Origin: a virus
Length of the DNA: 55,893 nucleotides
IMG/VR virus record: IMGVR_UViG_3300022562_000664
Span: 1-55,893 of that record
Direction: 5' to 3' (one strand)
The position numbers were made by a program, and so were the translations under genes. This document shows positions 25,694-32,616 of the stretch, in pieces; the first letter of the stretch is position 1, and each line of letters starts with the position of its first letter. Under the pieces are notes generated by a model. It was not told the DNA's origin, made no database searches, and saw only the letters and a list, made by a program, of their open reading frames with translations.

Positions 25694-25850
25694 GCTGAGC
25701 AGCGAGGCTTGGGAAGCAATCAGAAAACGTACTGGCCTGGATATGGATAATATTCTGTGGGTCCCTCACCCAACAGAAAATAAAATCGTGCCTATACAGG
25801 TTCGGATCAACGGAAGCACTTCTAATCCAAAAGCGGATAATCTAAACTAA
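25554..25850 (+). CDS. Small coiled-coil protein overlapping the dnaE end
   Basis: A 98-residue protein with a long helical coiled-coil region (DEIKKLRQLEEKRKALSQLI) and a folded end (DMDNILWVPHPTENKIVP). The start has a very good SD (GGAG eight bases upstream). It overlaps the polymerase gene by 140 bases in a different frame. Its own sequence looks natural while the polymerase tail in the same region looks like filler, so this frame is probably under the stronger selection. Confidence 0.65.
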   Translation: MELPGPVQVTPDEIKKLRQLEEKRKALSQLIQMITQQGEQQIAQYNKLSSEAWEAIRKRTGLDMDNILWVPHPTENKIVPIQVRINGSTSNPKADNLN

Positions 25851-25875
25851 TATCGTTGCTTGGCCGCAACGCCTG

Positions 25876-25917
25876 GGGGTTCAGGGTGGCTTCCTTCCTT
25901 TCTCTGCCCTGAACCCC
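25876..25917 (+). other. Perfect 11-bp intergenic hairpin
   Basis: GGGGTTCAGGG (25876-25886) pairs perfectly with CCCTGAACCCC (25907-25917) around a 20-base pyrimidine-rich loop. No T run follows, so it is not a standard intrinsic terminator. It ends just before the SD of the next gene, suggesting RNA stabilisation, processing or a regulatory protein site. Confidence 0.7.
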
Positions 25918-25938
25918 TTCATGGGGGAGACTTGTGAT

Positions 25939-26430
25939 ATGAAATATTTTGGATATGGTATCATAAAGGATCACGAGGGTGATGTTATGATCACTCGTCG
26001 TGATTTTGAATGTGACAAAGGTCCGCACACTATAAAAGAAATCATTAAGTTGTGTGATCTTAAAGACATAATTCAACCGCACAGGATTAGAGTTTATAAA
26101 TATCGCCCAGATGAAGATTACACCAAATTGACGAAATGTGATCGGTGGTGTGCTATTACAACTTCTGATCCATGTCCAATTACATATGAAATTACATGGG
26201 GTGACGGGAACATTATCCGTGCACCATTTGTGCCATGTAGAGAAAAGAATGGGAAATTATATCCATTTGAAAGTGATGGAATTGATGCTGGTTGTATAAG
26301 ATTCATGATAAGGCGAAGCGAGTGGAGGCGCGATAGAGATGATATATGCGAAAACGATAAACTTCGCACTGATCTGTGCAATGTCAATGATCTCATCGAC
26401 TACCTTGGCGGATCAAAGAATAACAGATGA
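25939..26430 (+). CDS. Hypothetical Cys-rich protein
   Basis: A 163-residue protein. I choose ATG 25939, which has GGGGGAGA upstream, over ATG 25921. It contains nine Cys (for example CDKGPHT, CDRWCAITTSDPC, VPCREKN) and many charged residues, so it may bind metal, but no known zinc motif is obvious. It follows the hairpin and overlaps a secreted-protein frame at its 3' end. Confidence 0.6.
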   Translation: MKYFGYGIIKDHEGDVMITRRDFECDKGPHTIKEIIKLCDLKDIIQPHRIRVYKYRPDEDYTKLTKCDRWCAITTSDPCPITYEITWGDGNIIRAPFVPCREKNGKLYPFESDGIDAGCIRFMIRRSEWRRDRDDICENDKLRTDLCNVNDLIDYLGGSKNNR

Positions 26431-26662
26431 GTGGGGGAATACAACTGGATACCTCAGGTATGACCCGCAAGTTGATGGGTATCGCATCTTAGATGAATCA
26501 TACAGGACACAAGGCTATGTTAGAAGGGACTTTCAATCAGAACATTCGCAGGGCTATTCTGAGGACGGGGGTTTTCTGCTACAAGACGAGCGACAAGCAC
26601 CAGTTTGGTGTACCGGATTTTTATGTGACGAGTGGGATTTGGATGGAGTGCAAAGTCCTTAA
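26339..26662 (+). CDS. Putative secreted protein overlapping both neighbours
   Basis: A 107-residue protein with a likely signal peptide (FALICAMSMISSTTLA, cleavage before DQR) and then a repeated motif of Gly-Tyr-Leu/Val-Arg and Asp-Gly-Tyr type (TGYLRYDPQVDGYRI, TQGYVRR). Similar small exported repeats occur in Alphaproteobacteria. It overlaps the gene before by 92 bases and the nuclease after by 170 bases, both in other frames. GGAGG lies ten bases upstream. Signal peptide and periodicity argue for a real gene, but so much overlap demands caution. Confidence 0.5.
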   Translation: MIYAKTINFALICAMSMISSTTLADQRITDEWGNTTGYLRYDPQVDGYRILDESYRTQGYVRRDFQSEHSQGYSEDGGFLLQDERQAPVWCTGFLCDEWDLDGVQSP

Positions 26663-26960
26663 GGTCCCAAAGCGCACATCTACTGAAATCAACATCTTAA
26701 AACCTCTCACCAGTCAGCAACGTAACTTTATGCGTGAGTTGTATCAATATGGTGATAGGGTGTTGGTTTGTTATAGCTGGAAAAATAGTGTCATAATCCT
26801 ACCATATAGTCGGGTCATTAGAGAACAGTCATGGAGAATTAGCGAGCTTGATGATTTGGCCTCTTTCATCCCTTCTGTAAACAAATCAGGGTTAGGTGAT
26901 ATCTTTGGAGCAAAATATGAGAAAGGACTTAACAATGAGTGGTACATTTTCAATTCTTGA
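26493..26960 (+). CDS. VRR-NUC-like PD-(D/E)XK nuclease
   Basis: A 155-residue nuclease. The core motif is QFGVPDFYVTSG followed by IWMECKV, matching the G-x-PD...(D/E)-x-K pattern of VRR-NUC and Holliday-junction-resolvase-like enzymes; a helix (TSQQRNFMRELYQYGDRVLV) follows as in that family. Likely roles are recombination intermediate processing or packaging-linked cleavage. ATG 26517 is a good alternative start, since the first eight residues look unconserved. Confidence 0.8.
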   Translation: MNHTGHKAMLEGTFNQNIRRAILRTGVFCYKTSDKHQFGVPDFYVTSGIWMECKVLKVPKRTSTEINILKPLTSQQRNFMRELYQYGDRVLVCYSWKNSVIILPYSRVIREQSWRISELDDLASFIPSVNKSGLGDIFGAKYEKGLNNEWYIFNS

Positions 26961-27123
26961 AATATCCAAAGGCAGATATGCTATAATCAAAAAGCGTATC
27001 AGCCACGGATGGGTGCAAGTTGCTACCCTGCGCAGTGAAGTGTACGCTAAAGAAATGGTGTATCTTTTGAATACTGGGATGGCACAAGTGGACACGGTGA
27101 GGGCACATGAAAGAGAGAATTAA
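26935..27123 (+). CDS. Small hypothetical protein
   Basis: A 62-residue basic protein. I choose ATG 26935 with AAAGGAC upstream. The fold looks like strands followed by a helix (GTFSILEISKGRYAIIKK, EVYAKEMVYLLNTG). It overlaps the nuclease end and the next start in a tight coupled series. No family is recognised. Confidence 0.55.
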   Translation: MSGTFSILEISKGRYAIIKKRISHGWVQVATLRSEVYAKEMVYLLNTGMAQVDTVRAHEREN

Positions 27124-27646
27124 ATTGCTTAGGCAAATCAGTGATCAACTCTGGGATGCACTGGCTGGCGGTAGTGTAGATTTTCAAGACTGTGCTGAAA
27201 GACTACAAAATTTGGCTGACAACCTGGAAATGGAATATGAATATCTTGAATGGAAGCCAGGCCTAGTGACCATCGACTTTGATGGCGTATTAGCTGAATA
27301 CAAAAAGCCTATGACTAAGCCAGAGGACATTGAAGGCAATGCACTGCCTGGTGCCATTCAGTTCCTTAAGGATTTGATTGATCATGGAGCAACACCTATC
27401 ATTTTCTCTGCTAGGTGTAACTCTGCACATGGCCGTCAGGCCATATTTCAATGGTTGATGAGATATTTAGGAAGTAGTCATTATTTATATGGAATTCAAA
27501 TCCAACCTGGCAAACCAGCCGCACACATTATGATTGATGACCGGGCCATACAATTCAACGGGGGCTTCCCCCCGGTTAATGATGTATTGCTATTTAAGCC
27601 TTGGTACTATGAAAAAACTGATTGGCGTGAAAATAGCCACAATTAA
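27107..27646 (+). CDS. HAD-superfamily phosphatase
   Basis: A 179-residue protein. Residues 1-50 form a helical extension. Motif I is TIDFDGVLAEY with nucleophile D57 and D59, a motif II-like Ser lies in PIIFSARCNS, and the acidic motif is MIDDRAI. Substrate candidates are nucleotides or DNA 3'-phosphates, given the replication context. Phages often carry such small HAD enzymes near DNA metabolism genes; the exact substrate cannot be read from the sequence. Confidence 0.75.
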   Translation: MKERIKLLRQISDQLWDALAGGSVDFQDCAERLQNLADNLEMEYEYLEWKPGLVTIDFDGVLAEYKKPMTKPEDIEGNALPGAIQFLKDLIDHGATPIIFSARCNSAHGRQAIFQWLMRYLGSSHYLYGIQIQPGKPAAHIMIDDRAIQFNGGFPPVNDVLLFKPWYYEKTDWRENSHN

Positions 27647-27653
27647 CACTAGA

Positions 27654-27704
27654 CCTGGTTGCACTTTTAAGCTAGTATAGGTTTATTGGCACCGAGCAAC
27701 CAGG
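27654..27704 (+). promoter_or_regulatory. Inverted repeat overlapping the SD of the DUF2786 gene
   Basis: CCTGGTTGC (27654-27662) pairs perfectly with GCAACCAGG (27696-27704). The right arm includes the first bases of the AGGAG used by the gene at 27715. Folding of the RNA would partly hide the RBS, so this may be a translational switch. The loop is 33 bases. Confidence 0.5.
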
Positions 27705-27714
27705 AGACTTGATA

Positions 27715-28434
27715 ATGGTCGATGATGCTGTCAAAAAGCGCATTCTTGCGCTTATGGCTAAAACGACTGAGAATGGCTGCACAGAGGAAGAGGCTCTGTC
27801 TGCGGCTAAAAAAGTCCAGGAAATGCTTCATAAGTATCAGCTGGACTTATCTGATATCAAAATCAAAGAATCCAAGTGCACTCAGGGCACATACGCCGCC
27901 CAGATGAAGAACGATCCAATGGTCGTTCTGTGTCTGAATTCTATCGCCTACTTCACAGACACCAAAGTCTGGAAATCGTCGGACGATTATGGTTGGCGGA
28001 CATATGAGTTCTTTGGTTTGGAACACGATGTGATGATCGCTGAGTACATCACCAAAATTTGCGATTGGGCGATCATCAGCGGTGGTGAGGATTTCAAGGA
28101 AACCGAGCAGTATCAATCTGCTCCCAAAAGCAGCCGATCAAGGCTTAAGGGTGATTTCCAGTACGGCATGGCAATTCGTTTGGCCAAACGTATTCGGGAA
28201 ATGAAAAACAAACAGAGATTTGACGATAAGCAGACCACTGGGCGTGATCTTGTTGTCGTCAAGAATGCGGTTGTTGATGAAGAATTTGCCAAGTTGAACT
28301 TGAACCTTCGCAGCACCCGCATTGGACAGCGACGCGTGAACGATCAGGCATATAGCCAAGGGAGCGCGGCGGCTGACAAAGTGGCACTCAACCCAGGTGT
28401 AACATCTAACAAAGTAGGAGGGCACATTGCCTGA
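27715..28434 (+). CDS. DUF2786-containing protein
   Basis: A 239-residue protein. The first 40 residues match the DUF2786 pattern (helices with LALMAKTTENGCTEEEALSAAKKVQEML), followed by a larger domain of the kind usual in phage DUF2786 proteins. DUF2786 proteins are frequent in alphaproteobacterial phages; their molecular role is unknown. ATG 27715 follows AGGAG by eight bases and is preferred over TTG 27709. It overlaps the next start by eight bases. Confidence 0.7.
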   Translation: MVDDAVKKRILALMAKTTENGCTEEEALSAAKKVQEMLHKYQLDLSDIKIKESKCTQGTYAAQMKNDPMVVLCLNSIAYFTDTKVWKSSDDYGWRTYEFFGLEHDVMIAEYITKICDWAIISGGEDFKETEQYQSAPKSSRSRLKGDFQYGMAIRLAKRIREMKNKQRFDDKQTTGRDLVVVKNAVVDEEFAKLNLNLRSTRIGQRRVNDQAYSQGSAAADKVALNPGVTSNKVGGHIA

Positions 28435-28876
28435 TTATCGAAAAGCGGCTGGTGCGCCGGTAAAGCACAAGGCTACCAAGTATGATGGCTTCAAACTGAT
28501 CAAAACTGAGCATCCGTACAAGCATCAGAAGGGCTCTGGTCGCTCGCAGGTGTTCGAGTTTGCCAAGAATGGCATGACCATTGGTCAGTGGACCCAGATC
28601 GCGGCTCAGCATGGTTTTGAGCCGAGCTTCACTGTCGGGTCGCTTCTGAAGCTCCAGGGTGCTGATAAGCCTGGTTGGGAAATCAGCGAAAAGGATGACA
28701 AGGGGCGCACTCTGGCGGAGGTGAAGAAAATCCGCGATGTGGACCCGTCCAAGAAGGCTGAACGTGAAGCCAAGGCCAAGGCGGCTGCGGAAGCAAAAGC
28801 CCGAAAGAAGGCTGAGCGTGAAGCGGCAAAGAAGGCCAAGGCTGAGACCAAGAAAAAGGCGCCGAAGGCAGCCTAG
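28427..28876 (+). CDS. Hypothetical protein with Lys/Ala-rich tail
   Basis: A 149-residue protein with TTG start preceded by AGGAGG at ideal distance, overlapping the preceding stop. Residues 1-105 look folded (KYDGFKLIKTEHPYKHQKG, IGQWTQIAAQHGFEPSF). The last 45 residues are an Ala/Lys/Glu helix like the tails of histone H1-like proteins, suggesting nucleic acid binding. It is the last gene of the replication operon before the terminator. Confidence 0.65.
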   Translation: MPDYRKAAGAPVKHKATKYDGFKLIKTEHPYKHQKGSGRSQVFEFAKNGMTIGQWTQIAAQHGFEPSFTVGSLLKLQGADKPGWEISEKDDKGRTLAEVKKIRDVDPSKKAEREAKAKAAAEAKARKKAEREAAKKAKAETKKKAPKAA

Positions 28877-28906
28877 CACCTCGTTCTACACACGAAGCAC
28901 AATCCT

Positions 28907-28935
28907 GCGCCGCGTAGCTATACGCGGCGCTTTTT
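28907..28935 (+). terminator. Strong intrinsic terminator of the replication operon
   Basis: GCGCCGCGTA and TACGCGGCGC form a perfect 10-bp stem with a four-base loop (GCTA), followed by TTTTT. It ends the forward operon just before the convergent HNH gene, whose stop lies at the T tract. Confidence 0.93.
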
Positions 28936-29335
28936 ATGTGAGAGGGTTGCGTCCTGGGTTAGGATCGTTGCGGTAAGTGACTTGTAGATGATTAGGATTC
29001 ACACAGTCTGTCTTGCCACACAAGCGAATAACCACCTGCCCCGGTTCAATATCAAAAAACGTTTCCGCCATGAACCTATGGACATAAAATTCTTCTAATT
29101 CAGACTTATGATCCAGAGGAATTTTATTTATGCGTACAATTGGATATGCGCGCTCATATGGAGTATTAGGCTTCACAACCTTATACGAGCCACCCCACAT
29201 CCAGCAAGGCAGAAATCCTTCCCGAATGATTTTAGGCTCAATATAGCGCATAATTTTTTCCATCCACGGAAACGAAGTGTAATCCGTGAGTTCTGCTAAA
29301 GTCCATGTTGAATTGTATATTGGTCGCTTTTGCAT
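28934..29335 (-). CDS. HNH endonuclease (free-standing)
   Basis: A 133-residue HNH protein. Recognisable parts are PCWMWGGS, YPIVRINKI, the VHRFMAETFF helix and the metal site RLCGKTDCVNPNHL (Cys, Cys, His). Similar free-standing HNH enzymes act as homing endonucleases. It is one of three reverse-strand genes and sits between two forward operons. Starts are ATG 29335 or GTG 29338. A very good promoter ends only 8 bases upstream of the ATG and there is no SD, so the mRNA is probably leaderless. Confidence 0.85.
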   Translation of the reverse strand: MQKRPIYNSTWTLAELTDYTSFPWMEKIMRYIEPKIIREGFLPCWMWGGSYKVVKPNTPYERAYPIVRINKIPLDHKSELEEFYVHRFMAETFFDIEPGQVVIRLCGKTDCVNPNHLQVTYRNDPNPGRNPLT

Positions 29336-29343
29336 CACTATCT

Positions 29344-29372
29344 ATTATAAGATAGAAAGTTTGCCGTCTCAA
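29344..29372 (-). promoter_or_regulatory. Sigma70 promoter for the HNH gene
   Basis: On the reverse strand TTGAGA (29372-29367) and a perfect TATAAT (29349-29344) are spaced by 17 bases. Transcription should begin at about 29337, at or next to the HNH start codon. Confidence 0.8.
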
Positions 29373-29386
29373 CGGAAAAGGCTTCC

Positions 29387-29414
29387 TTTTCAGCTCTATT
29401 CAGCATATTATACT
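29387..29414 (+). promoter_or_regulatory. Weak candidate promoter for the small-gene train
   Basis: TATACT at 29409-29414 lies upstream of the gene at 29440, and TTTTCA at 29387-29392 gives a 16-base spacer. The -35 match is poor (four of six). The region between the divergent HNH gene and the small genes must hold a forward promoter, because a strong terminator precedes it. Confidence 0.4.
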
Positions 29415-29439
29415 TTTAGACTTAGAAAGGGAGTGAGAG

Positions 29440-29649
29440 ATGTCATACTGGACCGCAAAAATCGCTCGTGAAGCTAACTATTCTGAATTTTGGCTCGCCA
29501 TGCATGTTCAACGAGCATGTAACGCAAAAAAATGGGCCAAAAGAGGTGATCGTGAATTTGCCCGTTATTGGGGTGAAGCAGCGAGAGAGGCTTTGGCCAA
29601 TTGGTACGAGTCTCGGGAAAAAGTTATAGACTTGGAGAATGTGGCATGA
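29440..29649 (+). CDS. Small hypothetical protein
   Basis: A 69-residue helical, Ala/Arg-rich protein (AREANYSEFWLAMHVQRAC), first gene of the small-gene train, with GGGAGTGAGAG before the ATG. No family is recognised. Such short genes after the replication block in phages often encode host-takeover proteins. Confidence 0.6.
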   Translation: MSYWTAKIAREANYSEFWLAMHVQRACNAKKWAKRGDREFARYWGEAAREALANWYESREKVIDLENVA

Positions 29650-29831
29650 ACCGGGAACGATTCAATGCTTGGCTCCATGAGGTGGACAAGCATATGATGC
29701 GCATTGCGGGGGTCACCCATGATGACATCGCAGACTGTCTTTGGGCTGATTGGTTCCAGGATGGTGTTGATCCTCTGGAAGCAGCTAAAGATGCTTTGAC
29801 TGATGATGGCTTTCCAGGAGACTTATTATGA
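29646..29831 (+). CDS. Small acidic hypothetical protein
   Basis: A 61-residue protein starting at the ATG that overlaps the previous stop, with GGAG eight bases upstream; in-frame TTG 29601 lies upstream. It is acidic and helical (VTHDDIADCLWADWFQDG). The regular pattern resembles small phage proteins with an Asp-rich helix; no function is known. Confidence 0.6.
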   Translation: MNRERFNAWLHEVDKHMMRIAGVTHDDIADCLWADWFQDGVDPLEAAKDALTDDGFPGDLL

Positions 29832-29986
29832 TGCCCGAAATCAAAATGACAAAGTTTGAGTTTATGGTTCACTACGTTCTGAACCGGGCTTCTACTGTAA
29901 ACCATACTATCGGTCTCGATGGTAGTTCAGCTGCTAAAGAGGCAGCCGAAGCATGGGAAGTCATTCAAAAAGAGTGTTCAAGATGA
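29828..29986 (+). CDS. 52-residue hypothetical protein
   Basis: A 52-residue protein overlapping both neighbours by four bases (ATGA at each end), with AGGAG seven bases upstream of the first ATG. It has a strand (MTKFEFMVHYVLN) followed by an Ala-rich helix (SAAKEAAEAWEVI). Coupling on both sides supports it. Confidence 0.6.
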   Translation: MMPEIKMTKFEFMVHYVLNRASTVNHTIGLDGSSAAKEAAEAWEVIQKECSR

Positions 29987-30285
29987 CAATTCACATCCAT
30001 TACACTGATGGTGAAAGTGAAACCATCAAAGGTAATTTCAAGCCCAATCTCGCCTGGCTTCAAGGTAAAGTGGGCGGCTTCATTGAAATCATCAATCTTC
30101 TTGATAACGTCCAAATGGTTGTCAATGAAGAGGCTATATTCAAGCGATTGGAACCAAATCCAACAGCGACACAAATCTATCGCGCTGATTTGGATTGTCG
30201 CTACAAACTTCCCCAGTCTGAATTGAATCGAATTTTCATCTGCGGAGTAGCAGTTGTCTTGGAGGGCAGGTCTCGTGTCACTTAA
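29983..30285 (+). CDS. DUF3846-like protein
   Basis: A 100-residue protein starting at the ATG overlapping the previous stop. The segments LQGKVGGFIEII, MVVNEEAIFKRLEPN and PTATQIYRAD resemble DUF3846, a small family common in phages and plasmids of unknown function, where G-x-IE, NEE and an N-x-xAT motif recur in this order. Confidence 0.65.
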   Translation: MTIHIHYTDGESETIKGNFKPNLAWLQGKVGGFIEIINLLDNVQMVVNEEAIFKRLEPNPTATQIYRADLDCRYKLPQSELNRIFICGVAVVLEGRSRVT

Positions 30286-30508
30286 ATTCATCTTGCCTCA
30301 GAGATATGTGCTATATCTGTCGCTTCCGAGCGGTGAAATTCAAGTCTATCGCGACGGTAACTTAATCCATAGCATTGAAGCGGCCAGCTGCCCGCCTCTA
30401 GTTGACTACATCAAGAAGGACCCACGATTTCCAGAATGTTGGGTCTATGCTCACATCGAAGATAATGTTTTGATCGTTCACTCTAGAATTGGAGGACCCA
30501 ATGACTAA
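30275..30508 (+). CDS. Small hypothetical protein
   Basis: A 77-residue beta-rich protein. I choose GTG 30275 with GGAGG nine bases upstream; in-frame TTG 30254 lies upstream. Segments RYVLYLSLPSGEIQVYRDG and VYAHIEDNVLIVHS suggest a compact beta fold. No family is recognised. Confidence 0.55.
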   Translation: MSLKFILPQRYVLYLSLPSGEIQVYRDGNLIHSIEAASCPPLVDYIKKDPRFPECWVYAHIEDNVLIVHSRIGGPND

Positions 30509-30803
30509 GTCTTTTCCGCGCGCCAAAAACAATAACCATATTGTGGAGGCGCTTGAATATGCCGGATCAGGTAAGCTCCTGGCCGACACCCTAGGTGTAT
30601 CAACCAGCTCTATTTCTTCCTGGGCACAAGGCACCAAGGCCGCGCCGCTTTGGACTGTGTTAGCGTGCGAGGGTTTGAAAGCCCGGCGCGCTATTGATAA
30701 TGTACAAATCTACATGGTGCTGGTTGAGCAGCCAGATTCAGGAGAAATGATTACAAAGTTGTTGAATACCATGAAGGGGGTAAAATGCCAGAGAATACGC
30801 TGA
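30501..30803 (+). CDS. YdaS/Cro-like helix-turn-helix protein
   Basis: A 100-residue protein. Residues 20-46 form a helix-turn-helix (SGKLLADTLGVSTSSISSWA) followed by TKAAPLWTVLACEGL, as in YdaS or Cro-type regulators. ATG 30501 follows GGAGGA closely. It is the only clear small DNA-binding regulator in the gene train and could act on the GTTAC-rich regions. Lysogeny control cannot be claimed because no integrase or partner is seen. Confidence 0.65.
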   Translation: MTKSFPRAKNNNHIVEALEYAGSGKLLADTLGVSTSSISSWAQGTKAAPLWTVLACEGLKARRAIDNVQIYMVLVEQPDSGEMITKLLNTMKGVKCQRIR

Positions 30804-30991
30804 GGTATTTTGTTCACTACAGGACTTCCCCTCTCAATGAAGGCTATTGTATTGTTCATTGCCATGAGGGGAAGTTTCTGTGGCCTCGTGAAAACAAAAG
30901 CGACATAATTAGGACAATTGAAATTCACGAGACAGACACTCGCAGTCTCAATGAGCTAATCATAGCTTACAAAGAGGACTATGGGGCATGA
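30785..30991 (+). CDS. Small hypothetical protein
   Basis: A 68-residue protein with AAGGGGG ahead of the ATG. It is compact, with aromatic residues in the first half (LRYFVHYRTSPLNEGYCIVH) and a helix at the end. It overlaps the previous gene by 19 bases. No family is recognised. Confidence 0.55.
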   Translation: MPENTLRYFVHYRTSPLNEGYCIVHCHEGKFLWPRENKSDIIRTIEIHETDTRSLNELIIAYKEDYGA

Positions 30992-31272
30992 TTTTTTGCA
31001 AAGCATGCGGCTGCGCCGGGATTGACGATGTTGAGTGCCCTGAAAATCCGTCTGTCTGCGATTTTGTAGAATATGATGAAGAGGAATTTCTGGAGAAATA
31101 TGAATTGTGGCGTGCTCAGGCCAATCTTCTCATCAATAAATTGACTGGCCTGAAAATCTTACTTGAATATGCCATACAAAAGCAGCCTGAAGATATTTAT
31201 CTTGATTCATGGCACACTAGTGTCGTCCACACCCTAAAACTTCTGAGAAATATATGCGAGCCATATAAATAG
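30988..31272 (+). CDS. Hypothetical protein with N-terminal Cys cluster
   Basis: A 94-residue protein. The first 25 residues hold CKACGCAGIDDVECPENPSVC, a cluster of five Cys resembling small zinc-binding motifs; the remainder is helical (NLLINKLTGLKILLEYAIQK). It could bind zinc and a partner protein. It overlaps the previous gene by four bases. Confidence 0.6.
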   Translation: MIFCKACGCAGIDDVECPENPSVCDFVEYDEEEFLEKYELWRAQANLLINKLTGLKILLEYAIQKQPEDIYLDSWHTSVVHTLKLLRNICEPYK

Positions 31273-31324
31273 CTTTTTTGATTTTTTGCTTATAGTATAC
31301 TAATAATAGAAAGGAAGGTGTATT

Positions 31325-31594
31325 ATGACGGTTAGTGAATATCTCGATAAAATTCTCCATCCAAAAGACCCTGCTGAAGGCTATGATCCATCTTGGGTCC
31401 ATGACATGGAACTAAGTGTGGAGCTTAAGTTTTCAGAGAAGGGCGTAACCTTTTGGGTTGGTGACAACTCGGTTTATACGACTGAGTGGCGCGCGAAAAC
31501 TCTCGCTGGCTTAGAAAAGAAGCTGGACAAATACGACGATGGAATGTGCCATCTGTTCGAGAGTGACGATGATGGATACGACGATGAAGCATGA
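31325..31594 (+). CDS. Hypothetical protein
   Basis: An 89-residue acidic protein after a 52-base AT-rich gap that contains TATACT (31298-31303), which may be a promoter -10 box. GGAAGG precedes the ATG. Segments LSVEFKF-like strand and LEKKLDKYDD helix suggest a small mixed fold ending in an Asp-rich tail (ESDDDGYDDEA). Confidence 0.55.
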   Translation: MTVSEYLDKILHPKDPAEGYDPSWVHDMELSVELKFSEKGVTFWVGDNSVYTTEWRAKTLAGLEKKLDKYDDGMCHLFESDDDGYDDEA

Positions 31595-31766
31595 ACATCT
31601 AAATCGCGAAATCCTAATTTCGCCGCTGATCGACCACGAAACTCTCGCGGTCATCCTTCTGGTTGACGGGAAAGCTACTGATTATCGAACTGAGGTTGAT
31701 GATTGGTCAGAAATTCCTGGCGCCATTGAAGAAATCCTCGATGATTATGATAGGGGAGAGGGATGA
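31569..31766 (+). CDS. Small acidic hypothetical protein
   Basis: A 65-residue protein (or 60 if it starts at ATG 31584), overlapping the previous gene's end. Core segments are ILISPLIDHETLAVILLVDG and an acidic end (EEILDDYDRGEG). No family is recognised. Net negative charge resembles DNA-mimic style host-takeover proteins, but that is speculation. Confidence 0.5.
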   Translation: MMDTTMKHEHLNREILISPLIDHETLAVILLVDGKATDYRTEVDDWSEIPGAIEEILDDYDRGEG

Positions 31767-31948
31767 TGTATAGGTGGAAATTAGACAATGATGGTATCTG
31801 CCGTGATCAAATTACGGGTGATGCTTATGGTGAAAGCTCTGAGGAATTTGAACAGGCTCTTAAAGGTGAGTTTGAATTCGCAGATGCTTTTGTGGCAATG
31901 ATCTCTTATCAAATCTTCTGCGAAGGTTTGACAATTGAGGTAGAATAA
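31763..31948 (+). CDS. Small acidic hypothetical protein
   Basis: A 61-residue acidic protein starting at one of two adjacent ATGs (31763 or 31766) right after GGGGAGAGG. Segments RWKLDNDGICRDQITGD and FEQALKGEFEFADAF are visible. Part of the tightly coupled small-gene train; function unknown. Confidence 0.55.
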   Translation: MMYRWKLDNDGICRDQITGDAYGESSEEFEQALKGEFEFADAFVAMISYQIFCEGLTIEVE

Positions 31949-31962
31949 TCTGATAGGGGAGA

Positions 31963-32163
31963 GTGATGATGGATAGGGGGTGGGGTGTGTGGTGTGAAGT
32001 GTGGGGTGGCGTAACTGGTTCTCGCCAATCGTGGCTCAAACGAGATGACGCTGTTGTGGAATTTGAAACTGAGGCTGAAGCCCGGATTAAAGCAGATGAA
32101 CTAAAAGTTAATGCTGTGGGAATGAAAGCCCAGTTTAATTATTCACCACGGAGGCTCAAATGA
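31963..32163 (+). CDS. Small hypothetical protein
   Basis: A 66-residue protein beginning at the first of three consecutive ATGs, after AGGGGAGAG. The N-terminus is Trp-rich (GWGVWCEVWGG); the rest is an acidic helix (FETEAEARIKADELKVNA). Similar short Trp-containing phage proteins carry a strand-strand-helix fold. No function assigned. Confidence 0.55.
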   Translation: MMMDRGWGVWCEVWGGVTGSRQSWLKRDDAVVEFETEAEARIKADELKVNAVGMKAQFNYSPRRLK

Positions 32164-32369
32164 GAACTGAAATCAAAATGTATAATTGCCAATGCGACCG
32201 CTGCGGCAAAGAATCACGAATCAAATCAGGGCAATTTTGGGGTGGGATGGTTACTGCGAAAATGCAAAGTGGCGCAAATGTATTCCCTGGAGGGCCTACA
32301 TTAGATTTGTGCTATGAATGTCTCAATGACCTTACTAAGTGGTTCGATTTGCTAAATGAGGGAAGATGA
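32160..32369 (+). CDS. Small zinc-ribbon protein
   Basis: A 69-residue protein with two Cys pairs (CQCDRCGKE near the start and CYEC near the end) about 40 residues apart, the spacing of a zinc ribbon. It may bind nucleic acid or a host protein. It overlaps both neighbours by four bases. Confidence 0.65.
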   Translation: MRTEIKMYNCQCDRCGKESRIKSGQFWGGMVTAKMQSGANVFPGGPTLDLCYECLNDLTKWFDLLNEGR

Positions 32370-32566
32370 TGCTCAAGGACTTTGAACATGCTGTCGCAGT
32401 TGCGATGGACCAAACATCCAACTATCCTGATGGAAAACAACTCGGTCAGCTTCACGCTATCCTTATGGCGCTGACTGAGGCAAACAAAAGGAAAATTGAA
32501 CAATGTCTGAGCAAGAAACGTGGTCGCAAAGAAAGCGTTTCTTCATTATCATCGGACTCGCAGTAG
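32366..32566 (+). CDS. Small hypothetical protein
   Basis: A 66-residue helical protein (ATG 32366 or 32369) with a basic, Ser-rich tail that overlaps the next small gene. Segments FEHAVAVAMDQTSNYPDGKQ and LHAILMALTEANK are visible. No family is recognised. Confidence 0.5.
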   Translation: MMLKDFEHAVAVAMDQTSNYPDGKQLGQLHAILMALTEANKRKIEQCLSKKRGRKESVSSLSSDSQ

Positions 32567-32616
32567 GAGCTTGGTTGCCATGGTTATTATTCGCCGCGTC
32601 CCTGGGCCTGTTATGA
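32503..32616 (+). CDS. 37-residue membrane peptide
   Basis: A 37-residue peptide with a charged start and one membrane span (FFIIIGLAVGAWLPWLLFAA). AAGGA lies nine bases before the ATG, and the stop overlaps the next ATG (ATGA). It overlaps the upstream gene by 64 bases in a different frame. Coupling and hydrophobicity support it. Confidence 0.55.
   Translation: MSEQETWSQRKRFFIIIGLAVGAWLPWLLFAASLGLL

Noticed and set aside
28606-28851. Reverse-strand frames opposite the Lys/Ala-rich gene
   Set aside because: Shadows caused by GC-rich codons of the forward gene.
30501-30803. Lysogeny repressor interpretation of the HTH protein
   Set aside because: No integrase, no attachment site, no divergent regulator pair seen.
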